Source of the DNA: Fibrella forsythiae
GTDB taxonomy: Bacteria; Bacteroidota; Bacteroidia; Cytophagales; Spirosomataceae
NCBI RefSeq assembly: GCF_017353175.1
Contig: NZ_JAFMYW010000001.1
Coordinates: 744,001 to 808,000, forward strand
Reading direction: 5' to 3'
Length of the DNA: 64,000 nucleotides
Part shown: piece by piece, positions 42,484 to 51,282 of the stretch
Position numbering within the stretch: position 1 is the stretch's first letter
Layout of the letters: each line of letters starts with the position of its first letter
The notes under the pieces: generated by a model
The model's database searches: none
Told to the model about the DNA's origin: nothing
What the model saw: the letters and a program-made list of their open reading frames with translations, nothing else
Program-made: the position numbers and the translations under genes

Positions 42484-43560
42484 ATGTCTTCTTCTCCCCT
42501 ACGCGTTCTGGTTGTCGGCTGTGGCAACATGGGTGCCTCCCACGCCACGGCGTATCATACCCTCGACGGTTTTCAAATCTGCGGCATCGTATCGACCGGC
42601 CAAAGCAAGTACGCCCTGAACGATAAACTCGGCGGTGGTTACCCTCTTTTCGACGATTACGCGAAAGCCCTCGTTGACACTAAACCCGATGCCGTCTGTA
42701 TCTCAACGTACCCAGACACCCACGAAGCTTTTGCCATCATGGCCCTGGAAGCGGGTTGTCACGTGTTTATTGAAAAACCCCTGGCCGATACCGTCGAAGG
42801 GTCAGAACGAGTAGTGGCCGCAGCGGTGAAAGCAGGCAAAAAAGTGGTGGTGGGCTATATTCTTCGCGTGCACCCCTCCTGGGCCCGGTTTGTAGAAGAA
42901 GCCCAGAAGCTGGGTAAACCGCTGGTGATGCGCATGAACCTGAACCAGCAAAGCCACGGCTATATGTGGACGGTTCACCGCAACCTGATGAAATCCCTGA
43001 GCCCCATTGTCGACTGCGGCGTACATTACATCGACGTCATGTGCCAGATGACCCGCTCGAAACCAGTTTGGGTATCAGCCATCGGTGCCAGGCTAACCGA
43101 CGATATTCCAGCCGACAATTACAACTACGGACAACTTCAGATGCGTTTCGAAGACGGGTCTGTTGGCTGGTACGAAGCCGCCTGGGGACCGATGGTCAGC
43201 GAAACGGCTTTCTTCGTGAAAGACGTGATTGGTCCGAAGGGTTGCGTTTCCATTGTAGCAAAAAATGCGGGCGCGGGCGGAAAATCCGACGATGTTGATT
43301 CGCATACCAAGACCGAATCGCTCCGGGTCCATTCTGCTCAGTTAAACGCCGATGATCAGTTTACCCAGCCCGACACCTGGATCGACATGCACGACGAGCC
43401 AGATCATCAGGAACTGTGCAACCGCGAACAGCGCTACTTCCTGAAGGCCATTCAAGAAGACCTCGACCTGACCGATCACCTGGCCGACGCCGTCAACAGC
43501 CTCCGCATTGCCTTCGCCTGCGACGAAAGCGTACGCACCGGCGAAGTCGTACGGTTGTAA
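42484..43560 (+). CDS. Gfo/Idh/MocA-family oxidoreductase
   Basis: 358 residues. The N-terminal Rossmann fold reads LRVLVVGCGNMGASHATAYH. The conserved EKP motif with catalytic-domain lysine is VFIEKPLADT. The C-terminal alpha/beta domain carries VDCGVHYIDVMCQM, which supplies the usual His/Asp pair. No signal peptide, so cytosolic. The family oxidises or reduces sugars and inositols with NAD(P). A terminator-like hairpin follows the stop codon. Confidence 0.9.
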   Translation: MSSSPLRVLVVGCGNMGASHATAYHTLDGFQICGIVSTGQSKYALNDKLGGGYPLFDDYAKALVDTKPDAVCISTYPDTHEAFAIMALEAGCHVFIEKPLADTVEGSERVVAAAVKAGKKVVVGYILRVHPSWARFVEEAQKLGKPLVMRMNLNQQSHGYMWTVHRNLMKSLSPIVDCGVHYIDVMCQMTRSKPVWVSAIGARLTDDIPADNYNYGQLQMRFEDGSVGWYEAAWGPMVSETAFFVKDVIGPKGCVSIVAKNAGAGGKSDDVDSHTKTESLRVHSAQLNADDQFTQPDTWIDMHDEPDHQELCNREQRYFLKAIQEDLDLTDHLADAVNSLRIAFACDESVRTGEVVRL

Positions 43561-43566
43561 AAGAGT

Positions 43567-43592
43567 AGCTGAATCAGGCTTTTCAGCTTTTC
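43567..43592 (+). terminator. Possible terminator after the Gfo/Idh/MocA gene
   Basis: AGCTGAA at 43567-43573 pairs with TTCAGCT at 43582-43588, followed by a short T-run. Seven bases downstream of the stop codon. The stem is short, so confidence is moderate. Confidence 0.5.
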
Positions 43593-43742
43593 GTGATTTG
43601 GATGGGGCGTTACGCTTGTGGCCAACTCGACTCACCATTTCCCGGTACGCTTACTTTTTTGGGCACTCGCTTCGTTAGTTGAGTAGTGCTTTTACTGTAT
43701 CACGTAGTATCTGACTCACAGTTAATTTTATACCTCATCTGT

Positions 43743-44282
43743 ATGCAAAGACGTACTGCTCTTCGGGGCCTGACGATGGCACTGGGTGGCCTGGTTTCGC
43801 TGCCAGCCTGGGCGACGGGCTGGACACCTGAGTCGATCGGCCCAGTTTCGATTGGTTCCGTCGATGACGAGACGCTACTTGGCGAAATCGTTGAGACGAT
43901 TATTCCCGAAACGACCACACCCGGCGCTAAATCGCTTAAAGTGCATCAGTTTGCCATGCGCATGATTCAGGATTGTTATGGCGAACCAGCTCAAACGGCG
44001 CTGAAGCAGGGCACAGTACTGACGGAATCGACTGCACAGCAATTGTTCACCAAGTCGTTTGCTGACTGCGATGCCAGCCAGCGAAAAGCAGTGCTGAACG
44101 CCGTTGCCACCTCGACAGACCCCGCTGGAAAAGCCTTTGTCAACCTGATCAAACGGCTAACGATTCAAGGGTATACGAACTCGGAATTTTACCTGGTGAA
44201 TGTGCAGAAATTCAACATGGCACCGGGCTATTACCATGGTTGTATACCCGTTGAAAAGCTGACCGCTGCGGGTAGCCGGTAG
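43743..44282 (+). CDS. Gluconate 2-dehydrogenase subunit 3-like (Tat) small subunit
   Basis: 179 residues from the ATG at 43743, which begins the twin-arginine signal MQRRTALRGLTMALGGLVSL. The body (LGEIVETIIPETTTPGAKSL) is the gluconate_2-dh3 fold, the small subunit that helps export and mature flavin dehydrogenase large subunits. The large GMC subunit gene starts 42 bases downstream and has no signal of its own, so the pair is likely carried to the periplasm by this Tat signal. Confidence 0.9.
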   Translation: MQRRTALRGLTMALGGLVSLPAWATGWTPESIGPVSIGSVDDETLLGEIVETIIPETTTPGAKSLKVHQFAMRMIQDCYGEPAQTALKQGTVLTESTAQQLFTKSFADCDASQRKAVLNAVATSTDPAGKAFVNLIKRLTIQGYTNSEFYLVNVQKFNMAPGYYHGCIPVEKLTAAGSR

Positions 44283-44324
44283 GTACGTTCGGCTTTTTCC
44301 GTTTTATCTCTACTCCAATCGATT

Positions 44325-46043
44325 ATGTCTTTTCTGAATATAGATTCCGTTAAAGAGCGCACGTTCGACGCTATTGTTATTGGCTCAGGCATCAGCGGAG
44401 GCTGGGCAGCTAAAGAGCTCACCGAAAAGGGATTACGTACCCTCGTGCTGGAACGGGGCCGCGACGTGAAGCACGTTACCGATTACCCCACGACCATGAT
44501 GCAGCCCTGGGAGTTCGCTCACTTGGGATCACTGTCGAAAGAGTATATCGATGCCAACCCTGTTGCCAGCCGCTGTTACGCCAACCGGGAAGATGCCAGT
44601 CACTTCTTTGTGAAAGACGCCGACCATCCGTACGTTCAGGAAAAACCGTTCGACTGGATTCGTGGCTATCAGGTGGGCGGTAAGTCTCTGATGTGGGCAC
44701 GCGGAACGCAGCGCTGGTCGCAATATGATTTTGATGGCCCGGCCCGCGATGGTTTCGCGGTGGAATGGCCCATTAGCTACGCCGAACTTGCCCCCTGGTA
44801 TAGCCACGTCGAGAAATTTGCGGGGATTTCGGGGAATAAAGACGGACTGGCACAATTGCCCGACGGTGAGTTTTTGCCGCCGCACGAACAGTCATGTATC
44901 GAGAAGCACTTCACCGATCAGATGGCGGCCCGGTATAAGGGAACCCGCCCCGTGATCATTGGTCGTTGTGCGCACCTGACCAAACCGCAGCCTATTCACC
45001 TGAAGCAGGGCCGGGGTCAGTGCCAGAACCGGTCACTATGTCAACGGGGGTGCCCCTACGGCGGCTACTTCAGCAGCAACTCGTCGACACTGCCCTGGGC
45101 TGCAAACACGGGAAGGCTTACCCTCCGACCCGATTCGGTAGTGCATTCGATCATCTTCGACGAAAAAAAGAACAAGGCTACAGGCGTACGGGTAATTGAC
45201 GCGCACACGAAACAGGTGACGGAGTATTATGCCAAAATCATGTTCGTGAATGCCGCCTGCTTAAATAGTAACCTGATTCTGCTCAACTCGACCTCGCACC
45301 GTTTCCCGAATGGACTCGGCAACGATAACGGCCTACTCGGCAAGTACGTCGCGTTTCATAACTTCCGCACAACGATCTCGGCCGAGCACGACGGCTTCCA
45401 GGACACCACCACTGACGGCATACGGCCCAATGGCAGTTATATTCCCCGTTTCCGTAACGTATTCAAGCAGGAAACCGATTTTCTACGCGGCTACGCGGCG
45501 GGCTTTAGTGGCTATCGATCATCGGAAACAGATACGTCGGGCCTGGGTGAAGACTTGAAGAACAGCCTTATGCAGCCTAAATACGGCCCCTGGCGGGTTG
45601 GCTCGCACATGATGGGCGAGACCATTCCGAAAGAGTCGAACTACGTGGCGCTGGATTCCGCTCTGACAGATGCCTGGGGCATTCCACAGCTCAAAATCTC
45701 GGTGGCCTACGACGACAACGACGAGAAAATGATCCGCGATTTCCACGAACAGATGTCGGAGATGCTAACGGTATCGGGCTTTAAAAACATCCGTACCAAC
45801 GACAAACCCGATAAAGCGCCGGGGCTCGACATTCACGAGATGGGTGGCGTTCGGATGGGGAAAGACCCGAAAACGTCGCTGCTGAACAAGTGGAATCAGT
45901 TGCACCACTGCAAAAACGTGTTCGTCACCGATGGAGCCTGCATGACCTCCACCTCGACGCAGAACCCTTCGCTCACGTTCATGGCCATTACCGCCCGTGC
46001 GGCAAATCACGCCGTAGGCGAATTGAAGCGAGGGATGCTCTGA
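44325..46043 (+). CDS. GMC-family FAD dehydrogenase large subunit with Cys cluster
   Basis: 572 residues. FAD is bound by AIVIGSGISGGWAAKELTEKG; the catalytic His is in DIHEMGGVRMG and the C-terminal Asn in TQNPSLTFMAI. Cys233, Cys239 and Cys243 (GQCQNRSLCQRGCPYGG) have the Cys-x5-Cys-x3-Cys spacing of the 3Fe-4S cluster described in the FAD glucose dehydrogenase of Burkholderia cepacia. Substrate is a sugar or sugar acid, not identified. No cytochrome c subunit gene is adjacent, so electrons must pass to another periplasmic acceptor. Confidence 0.9.
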   Translation: MSFLNIDSVKERTFDAIVIGSGISGGWAAKELTEKGLRTLVLERGRDVKHVTDYPTTMMQPWEFAHLGSLSKEYIDANPVASRCYANREDASHFFVKDADHPYVQEKPFDWIRGYQVGGKSLMWARGTQRWSQYDFDGPARDGFAVEWPISYAELAPWYSHVEKFAGISGNKDGLAQLPDGEFLPPHEQSCIEKHFTDQMAARYKGTRPVIIGRCAHLTKPQPIHLKQGRGQCQNRSLCQRGCPYGGYFSSNSSTLPWAANTGRLTLRPDSVVHSIIFDEKKNKATGVRVIDAHTKQVTEYYAKIMFVNAACLNSNLILLNSTSHRFPNGLGNDNGLLGKYVAFHNFRTTISAEHDGFQDTTTDGIRPNGSYIPRFRNVFKQETDFLRGYAAGFSGYRSSETDTSGLGEDLKNSLMQPKYGPWRVGSHMMGETIPKESNYVALDSALTDAWGIPQLKISVAYDDNDEKMIRDFHEQMSEMLTVSGFKNIRTNDKPDKAPGLDIHEMGGVRMGKDPKTSLLNKWNQLHHCKNVFVTDGACMTSTSTQNPSLTFMAITARAANHAVGELKRGML

Positions 46044-46056
46044 TTCACCCTTTCTT

Positions 46057-46100
46057 TGCCCTGGCAACCTGCTCGATACAGCAAGCCAGGGCATTTTTTT
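46057..46100 (+). terminator. Rho-independent terminator after the GMC gene
   Basis: TGCCCTGGC at 46057-46065 pairs with GCCAGGGCA at 46085-46093, followed by seven T residues. It begins 13 bases after the stop codon. Confidence 0.9.
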
Positions 46101-46117
46101 GATATACTTTAAAGAGT

Positions 46118-46182
46118 GAATTACTGATAGTAAGCTTCGCGAGTCGAAGAGCACGACTCGCGAAGCTTACTATCAGTAATTC
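46118..46182. repeat. Perfect 29-base palindrome
   Basis: Positions 46118-46146 and 46154-46182 are exact complements, separated by seven bases (AAGAGCA). The arm includes AGCTTCGCGAGTCG. It lies after the GMC terminator and 43 bases before the start of the hexosaminidase gene. There is no T-run, so it is not an obvious terminator; see the findings. Confidence 0.9.
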
Positions 46183-46225
46183 CTTATAAATACCCCCCTT
46201 TCCCTTTCGCCCTTTCCCCACTCTA

Positions 46226-48775
46226 ATGCGCCTCAACCTCCCTGGTATTTTTCTTCTCTGCCTCCCTCTTGTTGGCTCACTTTCACCTACTGCCACAGCC
46301 TTGCCCCTGCCGACAGCTGTAGCTATCGCGTCGAAACCTGTTGCTATTACGCTCACGCTCGTAAGTAATGACGCAAAGGCGGGATCACGCATGGCCCTGA
46401 CGCTGAAAAACACGGGCGATACGCCGCTGCCAGCTTCCGGTTGGCGGTTGTTCTTCAATGGAGGATCCTATGCCAGCACCGACGCCAATCAGGCTAGCGT
46501 AAAGCAGGTAAATGGCGATTTGCACGCACTAAGCCCAGGGGCGGGCTTCTCGTCGATTGCTCCGGGTCAGTCAGCCACCCTAACCGTTTCGTCACGCCGG
46601 CTCCGTAACCGGACCGACTTCCCGTCTGGATTTTACATCGTTTTTGACAAAGATCCTGCGCAGGCTTTTCCAATCGAATTGACGGCGACCCTGGGTGATT
46701 TGTTCGAAGCATCAGACCGAAAGCTGACCGAGCGTATTTATAGCCAAAACACGGCGATTCAGCCCATTCCTGATGAGCAATTGACCAAGGTCTTTCCAAC
46801 CCCAACTTCGTATCAGGAAACGGGACAGCCGTTCGTACTCGACGGACAGACCGTGATTGTGTCGCCTGCCGAGTTTACTCCCGAGGCCAATTTTCTGGTC
46901 GCGAGCCTTGTTCCGGTGGTCGATAAAAAGCTGACGGTCAAAACGCAGGCATCGGGCAAAACGATTACGCTTAGCAAAAACCCGTCGATTACCGTCGAAG
47001 GCTATGAATTGCGCGTAAACCAGGACGGCATTCAGATCTCTGCGTCTTCACGCGCGGGGATTTTCTACGGTATTCAGTCGCTCCAGACGCTTATCCCGGC
47101 CAGTGCATTCACCGCGAAAGCTAACTCCGTTCGGTTGCCGGGTTTAGTTGTCAAAGACGCCCCTCGCTTCGGTTATCGTGCGTTGATGATGGATGTGGCG
47201 CGGAATTTTCAACCCAAATCAGAGGTAATCAAAGTGCTGGACCTGATGGGTTTATACAAGCTCAACGTATTGCATCTGCATTTCAGCGACGATGAAGGCT
47301 GGCGGGTGGAAATGCCGTCTCTTCCTGAACTGACCACCGTTGGCGGAACCCGTGCCTACAACGCCGATCAGACAAAAAGCCTGCTTCCCTCCTACGGTTC
47401 CGGCCCGGATGCCAGCAACAAAGCAGGCACGGGTTTCTACACAAAGGCCGATTTTATCGAGATCCTCAAATACGCCCGCGACCGGCATATCGAAGTAATT
47501 CCGGAGATTGAATCGCCGGGCCACGCTCGCGCCGCGCTGCGGGCAATGGATGTCCGGTACCAAACCCTGGTGAAAGCGGGCAAGAAGGCTGAAGCCGAAC
47601 AGTATCTGCTGCGAGATCTGGCCGACAAATCGACGTATGAGTCAGTGCAAGGCTGGAATGATAACGTGATCGACGTAGCGCTCCCCTCAACCTACGCGTT
47701 CCTGGAGCGGGTAGTCGATGATCTGACAAGCATGTACCGCGAGGCGGGGGCTCCATTGAAAACGATCCACGTTGGCGGTGATGAAGTACCGCAGGGCGTT
47801 TGGCAAAAATCACCGGCTGTGCAACGGCTGATGGCGGGCAATTCAGCGGTCAAATCAACCGATGATCTGTGGTATTATTATTTCGGCAGGCTGGGTCAAA
47901 TGCTCAAAAAGAAGGGCCTGTTTCTGTCGGGTTGGGAAGAAGTTGGCCTGAAGAAAGTGGTGCAGAACAACAAGTCAGTCTGGGTGCCCAACCCCACATT
48001 CGTGCCCGAAAAATTCCGGGTAAACGTATGGAAAAACGAACCGGGATCGGGCGCCGAAGACCTGGCCTACCGGATGGCCAATGCTGGCTACAAGGTTATC
48101 CTGACCGGGGTTACGCACCTGTATCTCGATCTGGCCTATAACCCACTATCTGAAGAAGCCGGGCAATATTGGGGCGGGTACGTCGACATCGACAAACCGT
48201 TCTACTTTATCCCCTACAACTACCTGCGCAACCTGAAAGACGATAATACGGGACAGCGCATTGATCAGAACCGAATAAGGAGCCGGGAGATGATCACGGA
48301 GAAAGGCAAGGCTAACATCGTCGGCATTGAAGCGCCGCTCTGGGCCGAGACAAACCGAAGCACACCTCAGTTTGAATACAAGCTCCTGCCCAAACTACTG
48401 GCCGTTGCCGAGCGCGCCTGGGCTAAAGACCCCGAATGGGCCCGCGAAAAAGACGAAAGGAAGAGTGAGCAACTGTATAATCGGGCCTGGTCAGAATTCC
48501 TTCACACAGTTGGCAAGCGGGAATTGCCCCGGCTCGACTCGTTCGCGGGTGGGTTTCAGTACCGGATTCCTACGGCAGGAGCCAGCATCGTTGCTAATAA
48601 GCTGATGGCCAACACACAATTTCCCGGCCTGACGATCCGCTACACCACCGATGGCACAGAGCCCACCGCGGCCAGCCAGGTGTACACGGCTCCGTTGCCA
48701 TTTACCAGTACGACAAAGCTCCGGGTATTCAACTCGGCGGGTCGGGCCGGACAAACGGTAACGATCAAAAAGTAA
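46226..48775 (+). CDS. Family 20 beta-N-acetylhexosaminidase
   Basis: 849 residues with a signal peptide (LLCLPLVGSLSPTATA). Domains in order: a carbohydrate-binding CHB_HEX-like beta-sandwich (ITLTLVSNDAKAGSRMALTL), the GH20b domain, the catalytic barrel with the Asp-Glu pair in HVGGDEVPQGVW, and a C-terminal chitobiase-type domain (IRYTTDGTEPTAASQVY). It removes terminal GlcNAc or GalNAc from chitin-derived oligomers or glycans outside the cytoplasm. The next gene is a NagX-like acyltransferase, supporting an amino sugar pathway. Confidence 0.93.
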   Translation: MRLNLPGIFLLCLPLVGSLSPTATALPLPTAVAIASKPVAITLTLVSNDAKAGSRMALTLKNTGDTPLPASGWRLFFNGGSYASTDANQASVKQVNGDLHALSPGAGFSSIAPGQSATLTVSSRRLRNRTDFPSGFYIVFDKDPAQAFPIELTATLGDLFEASDRKLTERIYSQNTAIQPIPDEQLTKVFPTPTSYQETGQPFVLDGQTVIVSPAEFTPEANFLVASLVPVVDKKLTVKTQASGKTITLSKNPSITVEGYELRVNQDGIQISASSRAGIFYGIQSLQTLIPASAFTAKANSVRLPGLVVKDAPRFGYRALMMDVARNFQPKSEVIKVLDLMGLYKLNVLHLHFSDDEGWRVEMPSLPELTTVGGTRAYNADQTKSLLPSYGSGPDASNKAGTGFYTKADFIEILKYARDRHIEVIPEIESPGHARAALRAMDVRYQTLVKAGKKAEAEQYLLRDLADKSTYESVQGWNDNVIDVALPSTYAFLERVVDDLTSMYREAGAPLKTIHVGGDEVPQGVWQKSPAVQRLMAGNSAVKSTDDLWYYYFGRLGQMLKKKGLFLSGWEEVGLKKVVQNNKSVWVPNPTFVPEKFRVNVWKNEPGSGAEDLAYRMANAGYKVILTGVTHLYLDLAYNPLSEEAGQYWGGYVDIDKPFYFIPYNYLRNLKDDNTGQRIDQNRIRSREMITEKGKANIVGIEAPLWAETNRSTPQFEYKLLPKLLAVAERAWAKDPEWAREKDERKSEQLYNRAWSEFLHTVGKRELPRLDSFAGGFQYRIPTAGASIVANKLMANTQFPGLTIRYTTDGTEPTAASQVYTAPLPFTSTTKLRVFNSAGRAGQTVTIKK

Positions 48776-48814
48776 CGTACCTGATTACCACCACTCACCT
48801 TAGCCATTTTTACC

Positions 48815-49990
48815 GTGGAAGACTATTCGATTGCCCCGCCCCAACTGGCCGTTCCAGAGACAGACAACCGTTTTTTGTCACTCGACGTGTTCCGGGGGCT
48901 AACCGTTTGTTTCATGATCGTGGTGAATACCCCCGGAGCTGGTGCCACACCGTTTGCCCCGCTCAACCATGCCGACTGGCACGGCTTCACCCCGACCGAT
49001 CTGGTCTTTCCTTCCTTTTTATTCGCTGTTGGCAACGCCATGAGCTTTGCCATGAAAAAGGTTAGTGCGCTGGGTACGTTGGCCGTACTGGGCAAAGTGG
49101 CAAAGCGCACGGCATTGATCTTTCTGCTCGGGTACCTGATGTACTGGTTTCCGTTTTTCCGGCTGAGCGATTCGGGCGATGTACTCAGTTTCCCGATTGG
49201 CGAAACCCGCATTTGGGGCGTGTTGCAACGTATTGGCGTGTGCTACGGCCTGGCCTCGCTCATGGTTTATTTCTTCTCGACCCGCACGGTTTTCTGGCTG
49301 AGTGTGGCTTTTCTGGTGGGTTACTGGCTGATGCTGCTTGGCTGGGGTGACCCGGCCGATCCGCTAAGCCTGCTGGGTAATGCAGTGCGCAAACTCGACC
49401 GGTTCATGCTCGGCGATGATCACTTATACCACGGCAACGGCGGCGTAGCTTTCGACCCTGAAGGGCTGCTAAGCACGCTGCCCGCCATTGTCAACGTCAT
49501 CATTGGCTTTTACGCCGGTCAGTTTGTGCAGCGGGTGGGCAAGAACTACGAAAGCGTAGCAAAGCTGCTGCTGACCGCTGCCGCGCTGATCTTCCTGGCC
49601 CTTTGCTGGGATATGGTGTTCCCGATCAACAAAAAGCTCTGGACCAGCTCATTCGTGCTGCTCACCACCGGCCTCGATCTGGCTATTCTGGCAACGCTGA
49701 TCTACGCCATCGAGATCAGACGCTGGAACAGGGCCAACTGGACACAATTCTTTGTCATTCCCGGCAAAAACCCACTCTTCATTTATCTGCTGTCCGAAGT
49801 ACTCGTGATTATCTGCTACATGATTCCGGCGGGGGATGGCGAAAGCGTACAGGGCTGGGTTGGCACGCACGTGTTTCAGACTATCGCGCCCGGCCCGGTG
49901 GGTTCGTTGCTCTTCGCGCTCGCCTTTATGCTCCTATGCTGGAGCGTTGGCTGGCTCTTAGACCGCCGCAGAATTTACATTCGGGTTTAA
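48815..49990 (+). CDS. Membrane acyltransferase of the DUF5009/HGSNAT (NagX-like) family
   Basis: 391 residues with about ten hydrophobic helices. The opening FLSLDVFRGLTVCFMIVVNT and the following LNHADWHGFTPTDLVFP are the family signature; the conserved His residues lie in the latter. Family members transfer acetyl groups to glucosamine across the inner membrane. The start is a GTG at 48815 with no better ATG upstream; the Bacteroidota homologues begin close to here. It follows the GH20 gene by 39 bases, so the two are probably co-transcribed. Confidence 0.88.
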   Translation: MEDYSIAPPQLAVPETDNRFLSLDVFRGLTVCFMIVVNTPGAGATPFAPLNHADWHGFTPTDLVFPSFLFAVGNAMSFAMKKVSALGTLAVLGKVAKRTALIFLLGYLMYWFPFFRLSDSGDVLSFPIGETRIWGVLQRIGVCYGLASLMVYFFSTRTVFWLSVAFLVGYWLMLLGWGDPADPLSLLGNAVRKLDRFMLGDDHLYHGNGGVAFDPEGLLSTLPAIVNVIIGFYAGQFVQRVGKNYESVAKLLLTAAALIFLALCWDMVFPINKKLWTSSFVLLTTGLDLAILATLIYAIEIRRWNRANWTQFFVIPGKNPLFIYLLSEVLVIICYMIPAGDGESVQGWVGTHVFQTIAPGPVGSLLFALAFMLLCWSVGWLLDRRRIYIRV

Positions 49991-50147
49991 GCGCTTTTGT
50001 GCGTTGCGTTGCTGACTCTCCCCTGGCTTTGCCATCACCCAAAATAAACAGCGTACGTAAGCGCATACACTCGATAAAGCCTCCATCCGTATAGCGTTGA
50101 GCCGTATAAAGGGTTACTTTCCCGACAGAAAACAAACGGGCGGCACC

Positions 50148-51200
50148 ATGTTAAAGCAGTTACTGGAGTTTAAAGAAACAGACCGGAAATGGCACATACC
50201 CGTGCTGGCAGGCCTTAGCGTTGGTATTCCCATTCTGGCGGGCTACTTCACCGGAACATTGCCGGGGGGCAAACTGGCATCAATGGCCGGACTCGTCATT
50301 CTGTACATTCACTCGATCCGTATTGCCAACCGGCTCATCATCCTGATGGCCTGCTCGTTTGGCATCATGGTCTCGTTTTCAGTGGGTAGTCTGTTCAGTT
50401 TCAATCCGCTGTTGGCACCACTGCTCCTGGGTCTATACGCATTCGTTGTTCATGTAGCCCTCTATTACCTGAAGATGACCCGTCCGCCAGGCAATTTCTT
50501 TTTTATCATGATTGCGTCGGTTGCCATTTGCCTGCCTTTCAAACTATCAACCATTCCGCAAAACATTGGCTTCATTGGCATTGGCACGATGATCTCCTTC
50601 GCCCTGGCAGTGGTCTACAGTTTACTGACGATAAAGAGCCATGCCGATGACAGTCAGACGGTTACTGTTGCAAAAAGCAAGTACGTCAACCTGATCGAAT
50701 CAGCCACATTCGGGTCCATGGTTGGTATTGCCCTTCTGATCGCCAATCTGCTAAAACTCGAAAATCCGTACTGGGTGCCCACATCCTGCGCCGCCGTGAT
50801 GCAGGGCGTAAGTACCAGGCATATCTGGCAACGCAGCGTGCAGCGTATTCTGGGTACGTTTATCGGACTGGGGGTTACGTGGGTCATCCTGTTGTTACAG
50901 CCATCGCCGCTGATGCTGTGCCTGGGCATTATTGCCCTGCAACTGATCGTCGAGTTTCTGGTGGTGCGCAATTACGGATTAGCGGTCATCTTTATCACCG
51001 TTCTCACTATTTTCCTGGCCGAATCGGGCCAGTCACTAGCCGTAGACCCGACAGCCCTGATCATTGCCCGATTTATCGATATTTTCATTGGCAGTGTTCT
51101 TGGTGGTATTGGTGGCTGGATGCTGTACAACGAACGACTTCGGTACAAAGCCACCCGCCAGATGCGCCGCACAAAAATCCTTATAGCCGGCCGGAGGTGA
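50148..51200 (+). CDS. FUSC-family inner-membrane protein
   Basis: 350 residues from the ATG at 50148. There are two blocks of about five helices, the second starting at ATFGSMVGIALLIANLL, as in FUSC/aromatic acid exporter relatives. The motif around NPYWVPTSCAAVMQG and HIWQRSVQRILGTFIGLGV is the FUSC_2 signature (RxxGT). The usual cytoplasmic domain between the blocks is very short, only a linker of about 25 residues. It probably exports small molecules; substrate is unknown. Confidence 0.8.
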   Translation: MLKQLLEFKETDRKWHIPVLAGLSVGIPILAGYFTGTLPGGKLASMAGLVILYIHSIRIANRLIILMACSFGIMVSFSVGSLFSFNPLLAPLLLGLYAFVVHVALYYLKMTRPPGNFFFIMIASVAICLPFKLSTIPQNIGFIGIGTMISFALAVVYSLLTIKSHADDSQTVTVAKSKYVNLIESATFGSMVGIALLIANLLKLENPYWVPTSCAAVMQGVSTRHIWQRSVQRILGTFIGLGVTWVILLLQPSPLMLCLGIIALQLIVEFLVVRNYGLAVIFITVLTIFLAESGQSLAVDPTALIIARFIDIFIGSVLGGIGGWMLYNERLRYKATRQMRRTKILIAGRR

Positions 51201-51282
51201 GGGGGTTCGTCAACCTGGTTTCGCGCTACATGTTTCAACGGCCTGGCACCAGCATCACGTAGTACATCCAATTTCCCAGCCC

